NCBI GenBank assembly: GCA_964624235.1
Contig: CAZUXY010000019.1
Span: 1 to 64,000, forward strand
DNA length: 64,000 bases
Origin: CAZUXY01 sp964624235
GTDB taxonomy: Bacteria > Spirochaetota > UBA4802 > UBA5368
Direction: 5' to 3'
Notes under the pieces: model-generated
Database searches by the model: none
Told to the model about the DNA's origin: nothing
The model's input: the letters and a program-made list of their open reading frames with translations, nothing else
Made by a program: the position numbers and the translations under genes
Shown here: positions 45,012-54,051 of the stretch, in pieces
How the letters are laid out: every line of letters starts with the position of its first letter
Numbering within the stretch: position 1 is the stretch's first letter

Positions 45012-46172
45012 ATGAACCATCTTATCATCGGAAACGGTATCGCAGGAATCGAAGCCGCCCTTACGATCCGCAAAAACGATCCGGAAAGCGGTATCCGCGT
45101 ACTTTCGGCCTCACGACACCCGCACTATTACCGGCCCCGCCTGATCGAGTATCTCGCCGGTGAGACGCCGCTGGAAAAGCTGATTACCCATAAAGATGAC
45201 TTTTACTCGAAAAACCGCATTGAAACCACCCTGGGCACCATGGTCGAGCGTATCATCCCCGGAGAAAACCGCGTGATCGATTCAGCCGGGAATTCCTATT
45301 CATACGACACTCTGCTGCTCGCCACCGGCGCATCCCCCTTTCTCCTCCCTTTCAGGGGAAACGACCTGGAGGGCGTCTACACCCTGCGGGGTATTACCGA
45401 TGCCGACAGGATAAAAGCGCGCTGCGGCATACCCGGGCACGTCGTGGTGATCGGCGGAGGCCTGCTGGGACTTGAAACGGCGTACAGCCTGACCAGGCTC
45501 GGCAACAGGGTAACGGTGGTTGAATACTGCCGCCGGCTGCTCCCGCGCCAGCTTGACGATGAGGGAGGAGCGGTCCTCCTCAAAATGCTTGTCGACAAGG
45601 GGATTTCGTTCATCCTTGACGATTCCGTCCTTTCGGTCGACGGCAGCGTCAGGGCCGAGTCCATTTCACTGAAATCTGGTAATACGCTTCCCATCGATGC
45701 GGTGATCGTTTCGGCGGGCATCCGGTGCCGTACCGACCTGGCGGCGCGGGCGGGTCTCGCGACAGCCGGCGGCGTCATTGTGGATGATTACCTGCGCACC
45801 TCGGTGAACAACATCTACGCCGCCGGCGACCCGGCCGAGCACAAAGGAAAGCTCTACGGGATCTGGCCCGCCTCTCGGGAACAGGGCCGGGTCGCGGGTC
45901 TCAACATGGCGGGAATCGAAACCCGTTATTCGGGGACACTGCCGTCCAATACACTGAAGATCACCGGTATAGACCTGTATTCGGCGGGGGATTTCAACGC
46001 GACGGATTGCGAGGTGCTGGTGCAGGGCGATAACGCCGGATACCGGAAATTCCTGCTTAATAAGGACCATCCGCGGGGGGCCATCGTACTGGGAGACCGA
46101 GAGGCGGTCAAAACGGCCCAAAGGGTGCTCGAGGGAAAGGCAGATCCTGAAGAATTCAAGAGGTTTTTTTAA
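45012..46172 (+). CDS. FAD-dependent NAD(P)H oxidoreductase, nitrite-reductase/rubredoxin-reductase-like
   Basis: The 386-residue protein has the FAD-binding GNGIAGIEA (about 6-14), the LLLATGASPF turn (about 100), the NAD(P) motif GGGLLGLETA (about 145-154) and the FAD-binding IYAAGDPAEH near 280. This is the pyridine nucleotide-disulfide reductase fold without a redox cysteine pair, like rubredoxin or ferredoxin reductases and the NirB N terminus. ATG 45012 is preferred over 44997 because GGGA precedes it and it gives MNHLIIG. The electron partner is not in the window. Confidence 0.85.
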   Translation: MNHLIIGNGIAGIEAALTIRKNDPESGIRVLSASRHPHYYRPRLIEYLAGETPLEKLITHKDDFYSKNRIETTLGTMVERIIPGENRVIDSAGNSYSYDTLLLATGASPFLLPFRGNDLEGVYTLRGITDADRIKARCGIPGHVVVIGGGLLGLETAYSLTRLGNRVTVVEYCRRLLPRQLDDEGGAVLLKMLVDKGISFILDDSVLSVDGSVRAESISLKSGNTLPIDAVIVSAGIRCRTDLAARAGLATAGGVIVDDYLRTSVNNIYAAGDPAEHKGKLYGIWPASREQGRVAGLNMAGIETRYSGTLPSNTLKITGIDLYSAGDFNATDCEVLVQGDNAGYRKFLLNKDHPRGAIVLGDREAVKTAQRVLEGKADPEEFKRFF

Positions 46173-46187
46173 TACTATATCCGTTGA

Positions 46188-46565
46188 TCAGAGCGGCGCA
46201 GGGAAAAAACCTTCGGCACACCAATCGCTTACGTCATATAATATTTTTAGAATGTGTACCAGTTCGACCCTGTTGCCGATCTGCAGCTTCCCCTATACGC
46301 TCAGCAGGTGGGATTTCACCGTTCTTTCGGTTATGTTCAGTCTCCGGGCGATGTCGCGGTGGTGAATCCCGGTCGCCGGCAGCCTGATGAAGTCCGGTTC
46401 CCTCTCGGTGATTGTATAGTCGGCGGCGAACTCCTCCATCCCCTTCAGTTCCTGCCCTATAACCAGCATGCCTGTGCGGTCATCGTACAGGGGCATTTTT
46501 TTACAGGCAGTTATATCGCACCATATCAAGCATAAAAGTGACGTCGGATGTAATACTCCTGCAAA
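46188..46565 (-). pseudogene. Decayed LuxR-type regulator (C-terminal DNA-binding domain)
   Basis: On the - strand a frame with no start reads …GMEEFAADYTITEREPDFIRL and then RDIARRLNITERTVKSHLLSV, a typical LuxR helix-turn-helix, followed by a TAG at 46293-46295. Directly after this stop the same frame goes on as GKLQIGNRVELVHILKI, exactly what follows in intact LuxR proteins (usually YxKLGVxNRVEL), so the stop replaces a tyrosine codon (TAT to TAG). The N-terminal part is also missing: the frame meets the aminotransferase stop upstream without a start. A segment before it (SLLCLIWCDITACKKMPL) looks like the end of a membrane sensor. Confidence 0.75.
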
Positions 46566-46566
46566 A

Positions 46567-47718
46567 TCACCTATTCCCTTTTTCCTTAAAATACCGTTCT
46601 ATCCTGTCCATCCCCTCCCGTATGTTCTCCAGGGAATTGGCATAGCTGAAACGCAGAAACCCCTCGCCCCCCGAACCGAAATCGACACCGGGAGTCACCC
46701 CCACCTTCGCCTTCTCGACAATATTGAACGCCTCCCGGTATGAATCGCTGAACAGGCCCCGGCCGTCGGCGAACACGTAGAACGCGCCGGTGGGCTCGGT
46801 GTGTATGGTGAATCCGATCTCGCGCAGGCGCCTGATCATGAACACCCGCCGCTCGTCATAGACCGCACGCATACGCTCCACGTCGGGACGGGCGCGTTCC
46901 AGGGCGGCGATGCCTGCCCACTGCACGAAGCTGTTGGCCGAGATCATGAAATTCTGGTGTATCCGCTGCATGGCCCCGTAGAATTCTTTCGGGAAGATGA
47001 TGTATCCCAGCCGCCAGCCGGTCATGGCGTACAGCTTCGAGAACCCGTTGACGACAAAGGCCTTTTCGGTGAATTCCAGTATGGACCGGGCACGCCCGCG
47101 GTACACCAGGCCGTGGTAGATCTCATCGGAGATGATGTGGCAATCGTCGAACCCGGCGACGTCTTTCAGGTTCTCATCGGTCATGACGATACCCGTGGGA
47201 TTGCAGGGAGAATTAATGATTATGGCCATGGTGCGCGGCGTGAGGGCCTTTTTAATTTCATCCGGGCGGTACTGGAAACCCTCCTCGGCGCGGGTTCGCA
47301 CCTCGACGGGCACCCCTCCGACAGTATGGATAAAATTGGGGTAACAGGCGTAGTGAGGGTTCGATATAATCACCTCGTCTCCGGGATCGAGCAGCGCCAG
47401 CATCATGAAAAGCATGCCGGGGGAAGTGCCCGAGGTCACCATCACCCTGTCCGGCGTCAGGGTCACTCCGTATTCGCTCTTGTAATACCCGCAGATCGTC
47501 TCGCGCAGTTCCAGGAGCCCCATGGCATGGGTGTAATGGGTCCTGCCCTTATTCAGGGACTCGAGGGCGGCTTCGTTTATGCAGGCGGGCGTGTCGAAAT
47601 CGGGCTCGCCCACCTCCAGGTGCACCATGTGCTCACCGGCGCGCTCCAACTCCTCGGCCCGGGCCATAACATCCATCACGATGAAGGGTTTTACTTCACG
47701 GGCTTTTTTCGATATCAT
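46567..47718 (-). CDS. PLP-dependent aminotransferase, class I/II
   Basis: The 383-residue enzyme shows the aspartate-aminotransferase superfamily features: LEVGEPDFDTP at the N terminus, NSPCNPTG (169-176), the SDEIYHGLVY segment and the PLP-binding lysine in GFSKLYAMTGWRLGY (Lys228). The subgroup with aspartate/aromatic specificity is likely, but I cannot name the substrate. It starts beyond the MITE-like repeat; the pseudogene downstream begins right after its stop. Confidence 0.9.
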   Translation of the reverse strand: MISKKAREVKPFIVMDVMARAEELERAGEHMVHLEVGEPDFDTPACINEAALESLNKGRTHYTHAMGLLELRETICGYYKSEYGVTLTPDRVMVTSGTSPGMLFMMLALLDPGDEVIISNPHYACYPNFIHTVGGVPVEVRTRAEEGFQYRPDEIKKALTPRTMAIIINSPCNPTGIVMTDENLKDVAGFDDCHIISDEIYHGLVYRGRARSILEFTEKAFVVNGFSKLYAMTGWRLGYIIFPKEFYGAMQRIHQNFMISANSFVQWAGIAALERARPDVERMRAVYDERRVFMIRRLREIGFTIHTEPTGAFYVFADGRGLFSDSYREAFNIVEKAKVGVTPGVDFGSGGEGFLRFSYANSLENIREGMDRIERYFKEKGNR

Positions 47719-47756
47719 TCCTCAAAACCGCCGTTACTTGATCTATCATGCATGGG

Positions 47757-47878
47757 TTTGCCACAGAAGCGCAGAGACACAGAGTTTCCTTTAAAATATT
47801 TGAAATGTACCTTTCGATTGACTTTCGATTTATGAATTTATATCGATTTTCTCCGTGACTCTGCGTCTCTGTGGCTGA
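47757..47878. repeat. MITE-like inverted repeat
   Basis: The 25-base arms GCCACAGAAGCGCAGAG… (47760-47784) and …CTGCGTCTCTGTGGC (47851-47875) are inverted and match at 21 of 25 positions; the 66-base centre is AT-rich and contains the short direct repeat TTTCGATT. Such CACAGAGAC-rich palindromes are known as dispersed repeats in many bacterial genomes and can be moved by a transposase in trans. It lies between two genes on the same strand. Confidence 0.6.
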
Positions 47879-47900
47879 TTTTGATAAGTATATAACCGGC

Positions 47901-48926
47901 TCATTTCCTTGTTTTTAATACCAGATAACATACCACAGCGATAAATCCGCTGGCGATGAAATTTATAATATGATAGCCGAAGGCCGTGGTAATGGCGTCC
48001 TGACGTTCCATGCCCGCGAGCATGTATCCTCCCGCCCAGCCTGCCTCCAGTGTGCCGAAACTGCCGAAGCTGTTGATGGGCAGCACATTGGCCAGCACCT
48101 GTCCCGTCGAGCCGGCGATGGAAAGCAGAAAATTTATTTCCACATTGTACGCCAGAATGGTCACGTAGGCGAAGACGTACAGCACCGCCCAGACCAGGAT
48201 GCTCGTAAACACCAGCACCGGTACTTCCCTCAGGGTGTCGTACTCAACGAACTCACTCACCACCGGCTCCATCTTCTCGTTGAATTTGACCGTCAGTTTC
48301 TTTTTGTCCAGCCGCAACGCCCGCATCACCAGGTTGAAAAAGTCCATACTCCACCTGATGATCCATTTAAGATACAGCAGCACGATGATGGAAAAAACCA
48401 GAAAGCCGATCCCCGCGGCGATAAGGGCGGGAGAGGTGTTTCTGCCGTAATAGAGGGCCACCGATCCCACGAAGAATGCCGCGACGATGATGAAGTCGTA
48501 GATGCGGGTCACCAGCAGCACGTGCAGTCCCTTGGATATTTTCGCGTTGCCGATGGTTTTAAGATAATACACCAGGGTGAGTTCCCCCGTGCGGGCGGGC
48601 AGTATCTGGTTGTAGAAATTCTGATAGCTGGTGACGGCGAACATGGTGAAGAGGCCGATATCCAGGTGCCTCAGCATGGCGCGATAACGGAGCGCTTTGC
48701 ACAGGTTTGAAAGGAAGTACACCGCACAGGCGATAAGCGCCATCCACGGATTGGCGTTCTTGAACGAGTTCAACGCTTCTTTGAGGTCGAGCTTCCACAG
48801 AAGCAAGGCCACCAGCACGACCGACACAATGAGGAAAACCATCGTTCGGACATTCAGGGTCCGCTTTCTGTTTCCCGCGGCCTGGCCCCCTCCTGCATCT
48901 TGTAGAGTATCGCCGGTATTCATCAC
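47901..48926 (-). CDS. Flippase-like membrane protein, LPG synthase TM family
   Basis: The 341-residue protein has about eight membrane helices and the family blocks ARTGELTLVYYLKTIG and GSFGTLEAGWAGGYMLAG. The family (PF03706/TIGR00374) occurs beside glycosyltransferases in envelope-glycan loci and in AglD-like glycosylation, where a flippase or polymer-ligation role is proposed. It is the last gene of the glycan locus, 48 bases after a GT2 gene. Confidence 0.82.
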   Translation of the reverse strand: MMNTGDTLQDAGGGQAAGNRKRTLNVRTMVFLIVSVVLVALLLWKLDLKEALNSFKNANPWMALIACAVYFLSNLCKALRYRAMLRHLDIGLFTMFAVTSYQNFYNQILPARTGELTLVYYLKTIGNAKISKGLHVLLVTRIYDFIIVAAFFVGSVALYYGRNTSPALIAAGIGFLVFSIIVLLYLKWIIRWSMDFFNLVMRALRLDKKKLTVKFNEKMEPVVSEFVEYDTLREVPVLVFTSILVWAVLYVFAYVTILAYNVEINFLLSIAGSTGQVLANVLPINSFGSFGTLEAGWAGGYMLAGMERQDAITTAFGYHIINFIASGFIAVVCYLVLKTRK

Positions 48927-48974
48927 CTGGTTCCCATCACAAACGGTACGGTATGGAAAATATGCTCAATATCA

Positions 48975-49898
48975 TCAGCGGTTGCGGATGTTTTTCACGA
49001 TCAGTTCCGCCAGCAGCCCGAAGAAAGAGGTCTGCAGGCCGAACAGCACCAGGCCCAGCACCAGGTTTACGTGATCGACCGGTTTGGGGAGGTACCCGTA
49101 CAGGAACAGCGTAACCTCCGCAAGGAAGAGCAGCGTTCCCGCACTGAGGAACACCAGTCCCAGCGTGCCGAAGATCCTCATGGGCTTCACCGACACCAGC
49201 ACGATAAGTATCTGGTAAAAGACCTTGAAGGGGTACTTCATTGACACAAAGGATTTTCCCGTCACCCGTTTTCTGAACCGCACCGGCACCTGTGCGAAAC
49301 GCATGCCCTTGTGGTACGAATCGAGCAGTATCTGCTGGGTGTAATTGTAGTCCCCCGGCAGGTTGAACACCTCGAGATAGTCCCGGTTGATCGCGAAGAT
49401 ACCCGGCTGGCTGTCCTTCACAGGCCATCCGGTGAGGAATTTCATCAGGCGCGTGAATACGATATTCCCCAGACGTCGCACCAGGGGCATGGCATACTCG
49501 ATGCGCTCAAAACGGTCGCCGTAGACCACGTCGGCCTCGTCGTCCAGAATGGGTCTGATGAGGGAGGGGATGTCTTCAGGATCGTGCTGAAGGTCGGCGT
49601 CGAATTTGACCACGATATCGGCGCCGTACCGGCGGGCGCCCATGAGACCGCTCCTGATGGCGGCACCCAGTCCCTGGTTCACCTTATGAATGACGACACG
49701 GTCGGCCCCCGCCTTTCGGGCCATAGCCCGGGTGTCGTCGGTCGAGCCGTCGTCTACCACCAGGATTTTCAGGTCCACGCCTTGTTTCGCAACGGTTTTG
49801 TTTATGGAGTTCAAAGCGTGCACGGTCTCCGTGATCCTTTCCGCCTCGTTATAGGCGGGGATAACGACGAAGAGTGTGTGTGTATTCGCTTTTTTCAT
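48975..49898 (-). CDS. GT2 glycosyltransferase, DPM1/GtrB-like
   Basis: An A-type GT2 catalytic domain (VVIPAYNEAERI at about 10, VVDDGSTDDT, DADLQHDP and the YNYTQQ turn) is followed by two C-terminal membrane helices (about 235-300), the layout of dolichol- or polyprenyl-phosphate glycosyltransferases. It would charge a lipid carrier with a sugar from a nucleotide donor, for use by GT39-like enzymes or wall polymers. GTs of the same type at 53075 and 62350 differ in sequence and are not recent copies. Confidence 0.9.
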   Translation of the reverse strand: MKKANTHTLFVVIPAYNEAERITETVHALNSINKTVAKQGVDLKILVVDDGSTDDTRAMARKAGADRVVIHKVNQGLGAAIRSGLMGARRYGADIVVKFDADLQHDPEDIPSLIRPILDDEADVVYGDRFERIEYAMPLVRRLGNIVFTRLMKFLTGWPVKDSQPGIFAINRDYLEVFNLPGDYNYTQQILLDSYHKGMRFAQVPVRFRKRVTGKSFVSMKYPFKVFYQILIVLVSVKPMRIFGTLGLVFLSAGTLLFLAEVTLFLYGYLPKPVDHVNLVLGLVLFGLQTSFFGLLAELIVKNIRNR

Positions 49899-49951
49899 TT
49901 CAGCAAAGCTCTCACGTATGAATTTCCGGTAATTTTCGTTTCCGTAAAACC

Positions 49952-51988
49952 TTATTTCCCTTCGGGATAGATCATTCTTTTCACCGCAAGGTTCCTCATG
50001 AACGTGAAGAATTCCTTCTGGTTGTCTTCAGTCCATCTTATTTGCGCAACGGCCGCGCGGTCTTTCGCGCTAATTCTCCCCATAATATACTCATCGTTTA
50101 CCGTGTAATACGAGCTCACCGCCAGGGGATAGTCGGGTCTCTCAGACCAGATCGAAAGCCCTATAAAGGGATTCTCGACATCAATGTTCATCATGTCGAG
50201 GATGGTCGGAACGATATCGAGGTTGGTGCATACCGTGGTGTTGATTGTACCCTTCCACTTCCCGTTTCCGGGCAGGAACATGACGCAGGGGATAAAATCA
50301 TAGCTGGTCTGCCTGAACCCGCGTTTCGATCCGAACAGCTCCATATACTGCATGCCCGGTCCCCTCGCGTGATCGGCCACCACCACGATCATGGTGTTGT
50401 CATTGTAGGGCGATGCGCGCAGGTAGTCCCGGAACAGTCCGAACGCCTTGTCGGTGCCATAGAGTGTATTGAGTTCCTTGTTGCCGCGGGCGTTGGGATG
50501 TGAATGAAGCGGATCGAAGGGGGGATGCATGTCCAGGGTCGAAATGGTCAGCAGAAAGGGTTTTTTAAGCCGGTTTTCTTTCAGCATGGAGATCGCGAAC
50601 AGAAAAACGTCCTCGTCACGAATCCCCCAGTCGCTTTTTCGCTTCCCCTTCGCGAAGGTCTGCAGTTCCAGGCTTTCCCACGCGTAAAACCGTTCGTAAT
50701 TCTGACGGTTGATGAAGGCGCTCTTCATCCCCACGAAGGTGCCGCTCCCTCCCTGCACATGCACCGAGGTGTAGCCGTGTTTCTTGAGCACATCGGAAAT
50801 AAATAGAAAACGGCAGGGAATAGGCGGGCGGAAACCCTTCATTTTGTCTTCGTCTTTCAGTTTCTGCACACCCCGGATTTTTTCCACCAGGTAAAGGCTC
50901 GATCCCAAGGTGGCGATCATTCCGCGCAGGGTGGGGAAAGCGGCGTTATACATATTGGTAAAATAACAGCTTTCCTTTATGAAGCGGTGAAGGTTCGGGG
51001 TAAGTCCCCTGATGCCGTGGATCTCCTCCTGCAGGTAAAACTGGCTGAGGGATTCGGCGAATATTATGATGATATTGGTGCCGGGTTTTACGACGGGTTT
51101 GAGGGGATTCTTCTTTCTGGCATCCAGGTATATGCTCTTTTTAATCAGGGGATAGCCTTCGCTCCCGGAAAACACGCGTACACCGCATCTGGACAGTTTC
51201 TCAACGGTATCATCAGAGAGGACCGCTGTTTTCGGAGGTTCGGATGCGAAGGCATAGTCGATAAATGAACCTATCGCTTTTTTCTCGGGCAGTTCCGCGA
51301 ACATCTGCGACCGGGCTTTCGCGTCATCCCCGGAGGGCATTATCATCACACCGGCGCTCAAAAGCGCCACAATCAGTATATACACGGTGACATTGGGAAC
51401 CAGTATCCTGGAAAACCGTGGCGTGTTCCGTGAAAGCTCACCCTCGGCAACAGGATACTCATCGACGGCGTCCATGCGGAACCACAGGCGCTTAAGAATA
51501 AGTACAAACCCGATGGTGAAGAGCAGAAGGGTCCCGATCAGGAGGGCCGACGTGGGAGTGGCAACGAAGGTGGTGCCGTCCGAGTAGAACGCGTGAAACC
51601 AGAACTCGTTGTCGATATGCTGGCCCGCGAAATACAATGCCGCCCAGTCCATGGCCCGTAGCGCCGAAAAAACAAAAAACAATACCCCGAGCGGGAACGT
51701 TATGGTTCTGTGACGATACTTTCTGCCCCGAAAAAACCGGAAGAGCCCCATAATGCCGGCGGTAACCAGCAGGGAGAAAACCCCGTACCCAAAAAGGAGC
51801 ACCAGCAGGTCGCCTGCGACGGCGCCGGCGTACGCGTAGGTGGCGATACCTATGATCGAAAAGTGCCATGCCATCAGGTATAAAATCAGATACGAAGAGA
51901 GCATGCAGGGCGAAAGCACTTTCAACTTCATGCCGCGGTCCGCACGCATGAATGTCAGCAGATGTCCCATGAAACCGGTATCTTTCAT
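49952..51988 (-). CDS. LtaS-type sulfatase-fold membrane phosphotransferase
   Basis: The 678-residue protein has five N-terminal membrane helices (about 25-215) and a periplasmic sulfatase domain (about 300-670): metal ligand Glu312 in IFAESLS, catalytic Thr353 in AFPTLRGM, and the VVVADHARGPG motif near 545. This is the LtaS/OpgB/EptA type, which moves phosphoglycerol or phosphoethanolamine to a glycan or lipid. With no LTA synthesis genes seen, a role in decorating the nearby polysaccharide is more likely than LTA. GGAG precedes the ATG. Confidence 0.88.
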   Translation of the reverse strand: MKDTGFMGHLLTFMRADRGMKLKVLSPCMLSSYLILYLMAWHFSIIGIATYAYAGAVAGDLLVLLFGYGVFSLLVTAGIMGLFRFFRGRKYRHRTITFPLGVLFFVFSALRAMDWAALYFAGQHIDNEFWFHAFYSDGTTFVATPTSALLIGTLLLFTIGFVLILKRLWFRMDAVDEYPVAEGELSRNTPRFSRILVPNVTVYILIVALLSAGVMIMPSGDDAKARSQMFAELPEKKAIGSFIDYAFASEPPKTAVLSDDTVEKLSRCGVRVFSGSEGYPLIKKSIYLDARKKNPLKPVVKPGTNIIIIFAESLSQFYLQEEIHGIRGLTPNLHRFIKESCYFTNMYNAAFPTLRGMIATLGSSLYLVEKIRGVQKLKDEDKMKGFRPPIPCRFLFISDVLKKHGYTSVHVQGGSGTFVGMKSAFINRQNYERFYAWESLELQTFAKGKRKSDWGIRDEDVFLFAISMLKENRLKKPFLLTISTLDMHPPFDPLHSHPNARGNKELNTLYGTDKAFGLFRDYLRASPYNDNTMIVVVADHARGPGMQYMELFGSKRGFRQTSYDFIPCVMFLPGNGKWKGTINTTVCTNLDIVPTILDMMNIDVENPFIGLSIWSERPDYPLAVSSYYTVNDEYIMGRISAKDRAAVAQIRWTEDNQKEFFTFMRNLAVKRMIYPEGK

Positions 51989-52045
51989 TCCTTCTCCAGT
52001 CGATACGCATCCGGTAAGATTTGTGATTGATGTAACACGGCGTGT

Positions 52046-53059
52046 TCAGCTGATGTCAACCGCATTACGCGCCGCCAGCCGGTACACATCACCGGTGGTT
52101 TTGAACGCCGCCGCGGACGCATAGCCGGTAACGGTTTTCAGTATATTCGAATAGAATGACGGCCGTCCGGCCATCAGGTGCGGATGCACATTGAGCACCA
52201 TTACACCCTGCAGGGCGACGGTGTCCTCCACAAATCTACGGAGCGATCCCATGACCGCGGATTCAGGCACCGCGGCGTCCCTTAGATAATTGTCGTCCTG
52301 TATCATCAGAGGGATCTCCCACATGCCGAATTTTTCATAATAAAAGGGATAGGGTATTCTCACGCTGGTGTATATTGCGGAACCGATCTGCAGGGATGAA
52401 TCGTATTTTAGCCCGGTTTCCGCCGCGGCGCGAAAAAAGTTTGCGCTCCTGGAAAGCGCCGGAGTCCGCGTGCCGACGACCTCATGCTCCCGGAGCCGTT
52501 CAATCGCTTTCGCCATCTTTCGCTTCATGAACGGAACGGAACGAAAGGAAAATCCCTGGTCGTGACGGTAGCCGTGCAGCCCGATCTCGAAACCGTGCTC
52601 CGACAGGTACCGGAGGTCCCGTTCGTCGATGGCGTAGTTGTCATGCGTGAGCAGGTTGAAGGTCGACGGGACCCCGGCTTCCATGTCCATGGAGGCCATG
52701 GTGCGTACAAAACCGTATCCCTCATCGTTGTCGACATCGTGAGAAAGGCAGATCACCGCCTTTTTACCCCACCACGGCCGCGATCGCAATCGCCCCACCC
52801 TTGCGGCGATGAGGCGGTTCTCGGGGAAATCCAGCGGGTAATGCAGCCTTAGTCCCCTGGAAGGGTTTCTCAGTTTCTTCGCGATATCGGTGATGAAATA
52901 CCGCGCTCCGGTGGGCAGGTAATTAAGCACGGGGGCGACGTATTTACGCAGGTATTTCTCTTTCAGGGAGGAGGAATAATCATGAAAGAGCGCATGTATA
53001 TCAATACGCTCCTCCATGATAACGCGGTACTGCGCACTGAGGTTCCCGGGAACCCTCAT
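52046..53059 (-). CDS. NodB-like polysaccharide deacetylase
   Basis: The 337-residue protein has the CE4 deacetylase motifs SHDVDND (metal Asp, about residue 105) and GLHGYRHD (HxxxH, about 159), and the RTPALSRS block, with no signal peptide. It would remove N-acetyl groups from a sugar or a lipid-linked intermediate in the cytoplasm. GGGG precedes the ATG; it begins 15 bases after the GT2 gene. Confidence 0.85.
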   Translation of the reverse strand: MRVPGNLSAQYRVIMEERIDIHALFHDYSSSLKEKYLRKYVAPVLNYLPTGARYFITDIAKKLRNPSRGLRLHYPLDFPENRLIAARVGRLRSRPWWGKKAVICLSHDVDNDEGYGFVRTMASMDMEAGVPSTFNLLTHDNYAIDERDLRYLSEHGFEIGLHGYRHDQGFSFRSVPFMKRKMAKAIERLREHEVVGTRTPALSRSANFFRAAAETGLKYDSSLQIGSAIYTSVRIPYPFYYEKFGMWEIPLMIQDDNYLRDAAVPESAVMGSLRRFVEDTVALQGVMVLNVHPHLMAGRPSFYSNILKTVTGYASAAAFKTTGDVYRLAARNAVDIS

Positions 53060-53074
53060 AATCCCCGTTAACGC

Positions 53075-54031
53075 CTATTTCCCTTCCTGCATGTCGAAGA
53101 ACATGGCGAAGAGGAGAAACTGGAAACCGCTGATGAGCATCAGGGCCACCAGTATGCTCATGGAGGGAGTCACGTGGGTATCGCCCAGGAAAAACTTGTC
53201 GATGATCAGGTATATCCCCAGGGCAAGCCCGAGGGGTATCAGCAGTATGGACAGGTAATAGAAAAATACCAGCGGATGAAAATCCAGGTAGAGATACTTG
53301 AAATTCAAACGCCAGAAGAACATTCTCAGGTACATGGGGGCGTTTTTCAGGGCGTAATTGAGTCCCTTGATCTGGGACTGGCGTTCCCCTTCCAGGTAGA
53401 TGGCGGTGCGCGGAACGTCCATCATCTTGAATCCGTACGCGTTCAGCCGGGCAAGAAAATCGATGTTGTAGCTGTACTTCCGCCACGCCTTTTCCCAGTT
53501 GATGGTATCCACCGCCCGCTTGGATATGGCGGTATACCCGTCGACTATGTCAGAAACCTTATAGTAACCGGTGGCGATCTTCCCCAGGGCGGTGATTATC
53601 CAGTTCCCGTAAAAACGTATTCTGGGCATCTTCTTAATGGTTTTTTCGAACTGTCCCAGCATGAAACGGTTACCCTTGGTATAGTCGGCCTTTCCGTCGA
53701 TAATGGGGTCCAGCAGATTGGTGACCTCGTTCAGGGGCATCTGGTTGTCCCCGCCGACCACCACTATTACATCGTATCCGTCTTTGCTGGCCTGCAGGTA
53801 TCCCGTGATGATGGACCCGCCGCACCCCTGGTTCACCTCGTGCTTCAGCAGGGTAACCCGTTTGTCCTTTTTGGCGCGGCCGAGGATGACCTCGTTCTGC
53901 CTGTCAGGGCTCTTATCGTCTACGACATATATGCGGTCGATCAGTCTGGGCGCGCCGTCGATGGTGGGTCCGATCAGACGTTCCTCGTTGTAGGCGGGGA
54001 CGACCAGGGCTATTTTTTTCTTGCGATACAT
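53075..54031 (-). CDS. GT2 glycosyltransferase
   Basis: The 318-residue protein has a GT2 domain (LVVPAYNEERLIGPTID, VVDDKSPD) and two C-terminal membrane helices (about 245-310). The DXD region reads VVVGGDNQMPL, so the first Asp of the usual DGDGQM is a Gly and only the second is kept. It may still bind the donor, but a weak or changed activity is possible. It is translated in the same run as the DegT gene (20 bases apart). Confidence 0.85.
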   Translation of the reverse strand: MYRKKKIALVVPAYNEERLIGPTIDGAPRLIDRIYVVDDKSPDRQNEVILGRAKKDKRVTLLKHEVNQGCGGSIITGYLQASKDGYDVIVVVGGDNQMPLNEVTNLLDPIIDGKADYTKGNRFMLGQFEKTIKKMPRIRFYGNWIITALGKIATGYYKVSDIVDGYTAISKRAVDTINWEKAWRKYSYNIDFLARLNAYGFKMMDVPRTAIYLEGERQSQIKGLNYALKNAPMYLRMFFWRLNFKYLYLDFHPLVFFYYLSILLIPLGLALGIYLIIDKFFLGDTHVTPSMSILVALMLISGFQFLLFAMFFDMQEGK

Positions 54032-54051
54032 TTGCGTGCTCCGGTAATGTC

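Noticed and set aside
46801..47835. A 344-residue + strand frame
   Set aside because: Antisense to the aminotransferase and running into the inverted repeat; no ribosome site or motif.
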